Shown here one piece after another: positions 7,956 through 13,277 of a DNA stretch of 17,234 bases (position 1 is the stretch's first letter; each line of letters starts with the position of its first letter). The translations under genes were made by a program, and so were the position numbers. The notes beneath the pieces were generated by a model that was not told the origin of the DNA, did not search any database, and saw only the letters and a program-made list of their open reading frames with translations. Source of the DNA: Gemmatimonadaceae bacterium (lineage in GTDB: Bacteria > Gemmatimonadota > Gemmatimonadetes > Gemmatimonadales > Gemmatimonadaceae); the NCBI GenBank assembly GCA_013813605.1, contig JACCRL010000177.1, positions 1 to 17,234 on the forward strand, given 5' to 3'.

Positions 7956-9368
7956 TCAATGCGCCGGTTTGGCGCCGATGTCAACGGCGATATGCCGCCA
8001 CTTGCCCTGGTTGAATCGCAGCACGCTCAGCAAACATCGCGTCGCGTGCCCGACGAGAATGGCAATCCAGATGTCGAGCGGATCGAGCGTCGCGACGCGC
8101 TGAATGACGGCGCAGATCCCGAGCGGCACGATCACCTGCGAGAGAATCGAGATGTAGAGTGGGCCCTTCGTGTCACCCGTTCCCTGGAGTCCCCCGGTGT
8201 AAGTGAGGGCGACGGCGATGAACAGCCCCGACAGCGAAAGGACGCGCAGGAGCTGGGTCCCGATCTCGACGACGACCGGCTCGTTCATGCCGAACATGGC
8301 GAGCAGCTGGCGCGGCAGAAACAGGAAGAACAGGCCGACGAACGCCGCGCCCAGAAAACCGAAGCGCGCCGCGATGTGCACGGCCTCGTCGGCGCGGTCG
8401 GGGTGACCGGCGCCGAGGTTCTGTCCCGCCACCGCGGCGGCAGCGCCCATCAGCCCAACCGACGTCCAGGTAATGAACGAAAAGAGTTGCGAGTAGGAGA
8501 CTGCAAATGCCGCCTGTGCCGCCGCGCTCTGCATCAGCGATCCGATGAACGCCAGCATTAACAATCCGCCGATGTTCATCGCGATGCCCTGGATGCCGGT
8601 GGGCAATCCGAACCGAAAGAGGGAGCGGATGATCGTCCAGTCAGGGCCGTAGCTACCGCCGCGCGGAAACGACACGACCCAGCCGCCTCCCCATAGTCGC
8701 ACTAACGAGTAGACGCCGAGAACTCCGGAAGCGATCACGGTGCCGATTGCCGCTCCAGCAGTGCCATACGCCGGTATCGGTCCAAGACCGCGTATGAAAA
8801 CCACGTTCAGTGCGATGTTGAGCACCGTCATCGCTATACCAAGGACCATCGGCGTCCGCGCATCGCCGGCGGACCGGAGCGCGCCGCTCAGCATGTAGAA
8901 GATCAGCATGCCGCTGCTGAACAGGAACATGATGCGCAGGAACGGCAGCGCCTCGTGCTTCACTGCCGGAGTCGCGTTCACGAGGTCGAGCAGCGTTGGC
9001 GAGAGAAAATACCCGACCGGCGCCATGATGAAGAGCGCGATCCCGATCGCCGTCAGGAAAGCCTGGTACACGGTGCGGTTTACCTTTTCCTCGTCGCCCG
9101 CGCCGGCAAAGCGCGCGACGAGCACGCTCATTCCCGTGAAAAGGGAATTGATGAAGATGATGACGATGATGAAAATCTGGAACGCGACGCCGATTCCGGC
9201 GTTGGCGGCGAAGCCGACGAGGTGCCCGACCATGATGTGATCGACGATCCCCTGCAGCCCGCCAATGATGTTGGTGAGCACGGTCGGCCACGCGATCTTC
9301 CAGACCGCCTGTGCCAGCGGCCCCTCGACGATGGACCGGTCATAACGACCAACCGCGGGAACCGTCAA
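7956..9368 (-). CDS. MATE family multidrug/cation antiporter
   Basis: A 470-residue integral membrane protein with 12 predicted helices. It belongs to the NorM/DinF-like MATE family, which exports cationic compounds in exchange for Na+ or H+. The two pseudo-symmetric halves are visible: GALRSAGDARTPM (162-174) and GGLQGTGDTKGPL (392-404) are the matched loop motifs, and AGQNLGAGHPDRAD (314-327) is the second-half copy of ARFAGAGDEEKVN (85-97). D43 in the first helix (IVDHIMVGH) is in the region used for cation coupling. The likely start is TTG 9368, overlapping the upstream stop as TTGA; no ATG or GTG is available before the first helix, so coupling to the repeat protein is likely. The ribosome site is weak (AAGAAG). 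The 85 bp to the convergent flavoenzyme gene contain only short hairpins without a T tract. The transported substrate is unknown. Confidence 0.9.
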   Translation of the reverse strand: MTVPAVGRYDRSIVEGPLAQAVWKIAWPTVLTNIIGGLQGIVDHIMVGHLVGFAANAGIGVAFQIFIIVIIFINSLFTGMSVLVARFAGAGDEEKVNRTVYQAFLTAIGIALFIMAPVGYFLSPTLLDLVNATPAVKHEALPFLRIMFLFSSGMLIFYMLSGALRSAGDARTPMVLGIAMTVLNIALNVVFIRGLGPIPAYGTAGAAIGTVIASGVLGVYSLVRLWGGGWVVSFPRGGSYGPDWTIIRSLFRFGLPTGIQGIAMNIGGLLMLAFIGSLMQSAAAQAAFAVSYSQLFSFITWTSVGLMGAAAAVAGQNLGAGHPDRADEAVHIAARFGFLGAAFVGLFFLFLPRQLLAMFGMNEPVVVEIGTQLLRVLSLSGLFIAVALTYTGGLQGTGDTKGPLYISILSQVIVPLGICAVIQRVATLDPLDIWIAILVGHATRCLLSVLRFNQGKWRHIAVDIGAKPAH

Positions 9369-10348
9369 GCCGGCTTCTTCGCCGGACAGAGCTCTGGCAG
9401 CAACGCGGTCATGCGCGCGACGCTCGGATCGCCGCCTCCGCTCTTGATCCGTCTCAGCAAGGCTGTTCCCAGCTCGCTCAGCAGGCCGCAGTCCAGCGCG
9501 GGGTTCTCCAGCATCCGCGCGACCACCGACCGGTCGGTTGTTTTCTTCGCAATGAGATCCAGCACATCCCGCGGCGTGCTCGGGTTCCCCGCCAGCCAGA
9601 TGTCGAGATTCGACATCACGCCCGGATTTCGGTGGATGCCGCGCAGGACCTCGGGCGGACTGTTCCGGTGCGCGGCCAGAATCTGGTAGAAGTAATCGGG
9701 AAAATTTCCTTGCCGGTAAATGCGGCTGAGGGTCCCGGCACGAGTGCCTGGATTTCCAACCGATATGCTTGCGATGCCGCGGTCGGGATGATTAGCGAGC
9801 GTATCGAGCAGCGCGGGTGAGATCGAATCGTTCGGCAGCGCCGCGATCAGAAACGTGCGGTCGTTCCTGTTTGCGCGAATGCTGCTGTCCAGAAATGCTC
9901 CCTCGCGTCCCCGGTTCTGCTCGAGCGAAGCGCTTATCGATTTCTGATTACGGGCGATCGCGGCACCGTGTGCGGCGTAATTGTCATCGCGACCCTGATT
10001 CCTGACGCGCGTCGCGAATCCCTCGCGGACGTTCAGGAAGAGAACGAAGACCGCGGCACCGAGCGTGAGCCAGCCGAGGGCTTTGCGCGCGGGTTCGTGC
10101 GAGGTGCGCCAGCGCCCGAAAGCGAGGCCGAAAAAGCCACCGACAGTCGCCATGAGCGGCAGAAAGATGAAGCCGATTCCTGCTGTAGATGATCGTGACT
10201 GGGTGATCGACCAGAACCCCGTTGCGAACGTCAGAGCGAAGAAGAGGATGCTAATCCCGATCCCCCTCGCGTCGCGCTTTCGTGCGAGGTACACCAGCAT
10301 GGCCGCGTACAGGGCGGGGATGGCCAGCAGGGAAAGGATGCCAATCAC
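9365..10348 (-). CDS. Membrane protein with C-terminal LRV-like helical repeats, function unknown
   Basis: I do not recognise a named family. From GTG 10348 the product is 327 residues: four hydrophobic helices (about 2-21, 31-50, 57-77, 92-108), then a soluble region. That region contains imperfect repeats of the form asparagine-proline, small residues, then a helix starting P-x-x-V/L-L, such as ALPNDSISPALLDTLANHP (170-188), HRNSPPEVLRGIHRNPGV (227-244) and GNPSTPRDVLDLIAKKT (254-270). This resembles leucine-rich-variant (LRV) solenoids. The open frame extends upstream to a TTG at 10465, but those 39 residues look non-coding and would invade the divergent promoter region; the first membrane helix begins at GTG 10348. 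The MATE gene follows with a four-base overlap. The repeat tail suggests protein binding on one side of the membrane; the side is uncertain. Confidence 0.68.
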   Translation of the reverse strand: MIGILSLLAIPALYAAMLVYLARKRDARGIGISILFFALTFATGFWSITQSRSSTAGIGFIFLPLMATVGGFFGLAFGRWRTSHEPARKALGWLTLGAAVFVLFLNVREGFATRVRNQGRDDNYAAHGAAIARNQKSISASLEQNRGREGAFLDSSIRANRNDRTFLIAALPNDSISPALLDTLANHPDRGIASISVGNPGTRAGTLSRIYRQGNFPDYFYQILAAHRNSPPEVLRGIHRNPGVMSNLDIWLAGNPSTPRDVLDLIAKKTTDRSVVARMLENPALDCGLLSELGTALLRRIKSGGGDPSVARMTALLPELCPAKKPA

Positions 10349-10474
10349 GGGGCGGAATTTAGCGGGAACGGCGGCGATCCGGCAAAACGCGGCCCGGCAG
10401 GGCAGCGGCGAATTTTCAACGCTCTTTGGCGGCGTGGTGTCAGATAGGTCCACACCCTCTTTCAAGAGCTGCCG
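10349..10474. promoter_or_regulatory. Divergent intergenic region between the LRV-like membrane protein and the secreted-protein pair
   Basis: These 126 bases must hold the promoters of both divergent units if the GTG at 10348 is the true start. I could not find a convincing -35/-10 pair on either strand. A short perfect palindrome CTCTTTCAAGAG (10457-10468) overlaps the likely ribosome site (AAGAG) of the plus-strand gene and could be an operator or small hairpin. It is only 12 bp and may be chance. Confidence 0.35.
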
Positions 10475-11065
10475 ATGTCCAGATACTCAACCGTCAGACT
10501 AGTAACAGCGTCTATCTGCACCATCCTCTCCGTGTCCGCCGCGGCTCCTGAGGCGCGCGCCCAGCAGAGCGAGGCTTCTCAGGCGGCAAGCAAGCGAGCG
10601 CAGGCACTCGCGGCTTCGATGAGCAAGAGCAAGCACCTCGTACGCGAGAAGCGCGGAGTGCGCAAGGAGAAGTACCTCGACGTTCGCAGCACCCCGTCGG
10701 TGAAAGCTGATCCTGCCGCCTACACGGGCACTTACGAGGTGCGGGATCTGGGACTTTCCGTCGCGCTGCGTGTCGATCGTAGCGGACGTGCGGAGGGGAC
10801 AGGCCATGATCCCGTCGATCTGGAAAACGGTGTGCTGCGCGCGTTCACGCTCGCCGATGCGCGAGTCCAGGGCGCGCTGCTGACCGCCATCAAAGTTTAC
10901 GGCGACGGCGGCAGGGAACGGCTCGAGGGCGTCTTCATCGACAGGACGACTAAATCGAGTGCCACCGACGCGGGCACGACCGCGTTCGGGCTCGGGGTTA
11001 TCGGGAAGGCCGTACACGCATCCGGGGTTACGGTCGACAAGTTTTTCTACCAGCTCAAGCGATAG
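10475..11065 (+). CDS. Secreted protein of unknown function
   Basis: A 196-residue protein, not recognised. It begins with a typical Sec signal peptide: a basic N-terminus, a hydrophobic core (about 8-24), and the signal peptidase site ARA before QQ, so cleavage after A29. An alanine-, serine- and lysine-rich, probably helical or disordered linker follows (30-66). The folded part from about residue 80 starts TYEVRDLGLSVALRVDRSGR and reads as a small beta-rich domain (GTYEV, LSVALRVDRSG, GVLRAFTLADARVQGALLTA, RLEGVFIDRTTKSS). It ends TVDKFFYQLKR. Mature cysteines are absent. The strand-turn pattern is reminiscent of small lipocalin-like or META-type beta domains, but this is only an impression. 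The next gene starts 11 bases downstream with its own Shine-Dalgarno, so the two are co-transcribed. Confidence 0.8.
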   Translation: MSRYSTVRLVTASICTILSVSAAAPEARAQQSEASQAASKRAQALAASMSKSKHLVREKRGVRKEKYLDVRSTPSVKADPAAYTGTYEVRDLGLSVALRVDRSGRAEGTGHDPVDLENGVLRAFTLADARVQGALLTAIKVYGDGGRERLEGVFIDRTTKSSATDAGTTAFGLGVIGKAVHASGVTVDKFFYQLKR

Positions 11066-11075
11066 GAGCAGACAG

Positions 11076-12404
11076 ATGCATCGTTTCCGCGTTCTTCACG
11101 CCGCGTTCATCGTCGGCGCCACGGTCGGCAGCGTGTCTGACGCGCTTGCCCAGAATCCGATTGCACAACGTGTAGCGAACGCGCCTGATGGGATGGTCCG
11201 GCTGCAATTCGCCGGTCGGTCCGGGACCTGCGGCGACGGCAGCGACGTCATTGGCTATGGAAAGGCCATCTTCGCCGGCTCGGTCAGCTCGTTCGGCGAC
11301 TGGACCAGCTCACGCTGCGTGCCGGGACCCGTGCGGGTTTCTCTTTCCGTTGCAGGGGGCCGTGTCACCCAGATGCAGACCTTAGTCGGTGGCAGCTGGG
11401 CACGTTCCACGGCGCGCGTTACCGACCTAGGTACAGTTTCCTCCGCTGACGCATCCACGTTTTTCTTCGGCATCGTTTCTCAGTTGGAGGGTCGCGCCAA
11501 CAAGGCCCGGTTCCTGCTCCCGGCGGTTCTTGCCGATGACACGCGCACGGTGCCCCGCCTCATCTCGCTGGCCAACGATGCGTCGCGCGCCCAAGCCACG
11601 AGGCGGCAGGCAATTCAGTGGATGGGCCTGCTCGGCGATGCGTCGGTTGTGCCCACGCTCGTCGCGTTCGCGCGCCAGGGCGGGGACGCGCCGCGCGGAG
11701 ATGACATCGACGATGACGACGAGGCGCCGGGCAAGAAGGGACTCGCCACCGCCGCGATCTCCGCGCTCAGCTTTCTTGGGAACGGCGCGGGCATTCCGGC
11801 GTTGATCGACCTCGCCCGCAGCGGCGGTTCCGCGGTCCGGCACTCGGCCGTGTTCTGGCTCGGCCAGAGCGGTGATCCGCGCGCCCTCTCGACGCTTCAC
11901 GCGGTCATCGAGAACGCGCGCGAGGACGAGCGCGTCCGCGCCCACGCGATCTTCTCGCTCAGTCATGGCAGCGATCTCCGCGCGACCGAGCTCGTCTACC
12001 TCCGCAACCTGTGGCCACGACTGACGTCGGACAAGCTCAGGGACGCGGTGCTGATGGGAACGGCGCAGGACGTTGCCCAGGGTTCACCGTGGCTGCTGGA
12101 GCGGGCACGCGATGCGAGTGAAACAATGAGAACGCGGAAGAGCGCGCTGTTCTGGGCCGGCCAGCGCGAAGCGACACCGACAAAGGATCTCGTCGCGTTC
12201 TATCGTGCCGTGCCGGATGCGAGCCTGCGCGAGCACGCGATCTTCGTGCTGTCTCAGCGCGACGACGACACCGCCCTCAACGAGCTGATGCGGATCGCGC
12301 GTGAGGACAGCAACAAGGAGATGCGCGCCAAGGCGATGTTCTGGCTCGGGCAGAAAGACGACCCGCGCGTCGCGAAGATGATCAGCGACCGGCTGACGCG
12401 ATAA
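11076..12404 (+). CDS. Secreted HEAT-repeat protein
   Basis: A 442-residue exported protein. AGGAG (11064-11068), seven bases before ATG 11076, fixes the start; a longer frame from 10959 lies inside the previous gene. The signal peptide ends DALA before QN (cleavage after A25). Residues 26-140 form a non-repeat domain with two cysteines (C52, C81) that could be disulphide-bonded. From about 145 onward there are HEAT-like repeats, most with a recognisable second-helix core: AIQWMGLLGDASVV (179-192), AISALSFLGNGAGI (227-240), AVFWLGQSGDPRAL (258-271), AIFSLSHGSDLRAT (291-304), ALFWAGQREATPTK (357-370), AIFVLSQRDDDTAL (388-401), AMFWLGQKDDPRVA (420-433). An acidic insert DDIDDDDE lies at 209-216. 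HEAT solenoids bind proteins, so an envelope scaffold or sensor role is likely; the partner is unknown. Its last 23 bases overlap the convergent DUF488 gene. Confidence 0.88.
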   Translation: MHRFRVLHAAFIVGATVGSVSDALAQNPIAQRVANAPDGMVRLQFAGRSGTCGDGSDVIGYGKAIFAGSVSSFGDWTSSRCVPGPVRVSLSVAGGRVTQMQTLVGGSWARSTARVTDLGTVSSADASTFFFGIVSQLEGRANKARFLLPAVLADDTRTVPRLISLANDASRAQATRRQAIQWMGLLGDASVVPTLVAFARQGGDAPRGDDIDDDDEAPGKKGLATAAISALSFLGNGAGIPALIDLARSGGSAVRHSAVFWLGQSGDPRALSTLHAVIENAREDERVRAHAIFSLSHGSDLRATELVYLRNLWPRLTSDKLRDAVLMGTAQDVAQGSPWLLERARDASETMRTRKSALFWAGQREATPTKDLVAFYRAVPDASLREHAIFVLSQRDDDTALNELMRIAREDSNKEMRAKAMFWLGQKDDPRVAKMISDRLTR

Positions 12405-12786
12405 CGTCCGCACCGGCGGTCTCGAGCAGGTGGCGCAACAGCGACCGGTGGCACTTCGATTCATCGGCGCAGTAACAGCCAATGGAAAAGTTCGTCTGGT
12501 GCGAGAGTTCCGCGAGGAGATTGATCAGGCGCTTCGCGGGAGGCTTTCCCATCTGTGATCGATACGCTCTCTCATAGCGGCGCCAGCGGGGCGGCGTGAA
12601 AGGCTCTGACAGCGCCCATGAAACCAGGTCGGCTGTGGGCGCGAGCTCCGGCGTCCAGACGTCGAAATAATCCTGCTTCGCGAAGTCTTCCTTGCGCACC
12701 CCGCGCGGCGGACGGCGCACAGTACCGAGGCGAAGGCCCTCGTCAGGCTCGCGTGCGGTGCCCAGCCGTACGACCCGGATCGGCAT
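12382..12786 (-). CDS. DUF488 family protein
   Basis: A 134-residue DUF488 protein. The family mark is GCYCADESKCHRSLLRHLL (103-121), with C104, C106 and the C112-H113-R114 triad. Earlier features are the N-terminal strand IRVVRLGTAR and a central YFDVWTPELAP ... WRRYERAYRSQM segment, also typical. The family is thought to be an enzyme or metal/nucleotide-binding fold, but its function is unestablished. I chose ATG 12786: the frame stays open upstream to 12858, but those 24 residues overlap the preceding gene's end and look non-coding. No clear ribosome site is visible. It lies 34 bases after the MmcQ/YjbR gene on the same strand and is probably co-transcribed. Its 3' end overlaps the HEAT-protein gene tail to tail. 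Confidence 0.82.
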   Translation of the reverse strand: MPIRVVRLGTAREPDEGLRLGTVRRPPRGVRKEDFAKQDYFDVWTPELAPTADLVSWALSEPFTPPRWRRYERAYRSQMGKPPAKRLINLLAELSHQTNFSIGCYCADESKCHRSLLRHLLETAGADVIASAGR

Positions 12787-12820
12787 TGTTGGGTGTCCGG
12801 CAGATGTCAGGGCGCGGACG

Positions 12821-13186
12821 CTAACCGGCCACGAGTGGCAACAGCTTCTTCGGAGCAACCATGCGGTAGGAATCGCGGAGCAGTCCGTCGAGCTCCTTCC
12901 AGTCGGCGACCTTGTCGAGCCAGACGCCGATCCAGCCGCTTGGCCCTACATAAGGGGGAACGAAGAACCTGTCCGGCGCCGCCTCCACCATCAGCCGCTG
13001 GTTGATCGGCGACGCCTTGCACCAGACCCCGTTGCGGCCGCCGCCGTGATGATTGTTCGCGTGCGCGTACATCGCGAAGATCTTGTTCTTCACCCTGAAC
13101 GTCGGCTCGCCCCACGCTTCGACCTCGTGGGATTCGGGAAGCGCGAGACAAAGCTTGCGGAGGCGAGGGAGTGGACTGACAGGCAT
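12821..13186 (-). CDS. MmcQ/YjbR family protein (DUF419)
   Basis: A 121-residue protein with the full set of MmcQ/YjbR signatures: LRKLCLALPESHEVEAWGEP (9-28), FRVKNKIFAMY (30-40), PDRFFVPPYVGPSGWIGVWL (71-90), DWKELDGLLRDSYRMVAPKK (95-114). The fold resembles a double-wing or CyaY-like module; a DNA-binding role has been proposed from structure but is not proven. The GRNGVWCKAS segment after a His/Gly loop (NNHHGGG) is the most variable part. No Shine-Dalgarno is present. Instead a TATTTT -10 element lies seven bases before the ATG, which suggests a leaderless transcript. The gene is divergent from the helicase gene across 87 bp. Confidence 0.9.
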   Translation of the reverse strand: MPVSPLPRLRKLCLALPESHEVEAWGEPTFRVKNKIFAMYAHANNHHGGGRNGVWCKASPINQRLMVEAAPDRFFVPPYVGPSGWIGVWLDKVADWKELDGLLRDSYRMVAPKKLLPLVAG

Positions 13187-13193
13187 TGAAGTT

Positions 13194-13199
13194 AAAATA
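13194..13199 (-). promoter_or_regulatory. Candidate -10 element for a leaderless mmcQ-like transcript
   Basis: TATTTT on the minus strand ends seven bases before ATG 13186. A transcription start at the usual distance would fall on or next to the A of the start codon. The gene has no Shine-Dalgarno, which fits leaderless initiation. No good -35 is seen. Confidence 0.35.
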
Positions 13200-13206
13200 G
13201 ACTGTC

Positions 13207-13245
13207 ATGGAGATATATCACCGTCTCCGCTTCCGAGGAACTTGA
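13207..13245 (+). CDS. Possible 12-codon upstream reading frame (uORF1)
   Basis: ATG 13207 opens a frame reading MEIYHRLRFRGT and ends with TGA whose last base is the first base of the next ATG (TGATG, 13243-13247). There is no Shine-Dalgarno, and a promoter at TTAAAA/TATATC (see the next feature) would start transcription downstream of it. It may well be chance. Confidence 0.2.
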   Translation: MEIYHRLRFRGT

Positions 13246-13277
13246 TGGCATCCGCCCGGCACATCATCGCCGCATGA
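13235..13277 (+). CDS. Possible 10-codon leader peptide (uORF2) coupled to the helicase gene
   Basis: A good ribosome site GAGGAA (13235-13240) is followed after four bases by ATG 13245, which reads MASARHIIAA and stops at TGA 13275-13277. That TGA overlaps the helicase ATG (13274-13276) as ATGA. The helicase ATG itself has no Shine-Dalgarno, so ribosomes finishing this peptide could re-initiate on it. A weak promoter match (TTAAAA at 13192-13197, 16 bases, TATATC at 13214-13219) would place the mRNA start just upstream of GAGGAA. This is inference from the layout only. Confidence 0.4.

Noticed and set aside
12787-12858. 24-residue N-terminal extension of the DUF488 gene
   Set aside because: It overlaps the end of the MmcQ/YjbR gene, does not resemble the family N-terminus, and the ATG at 12786 starts the conserved strand.
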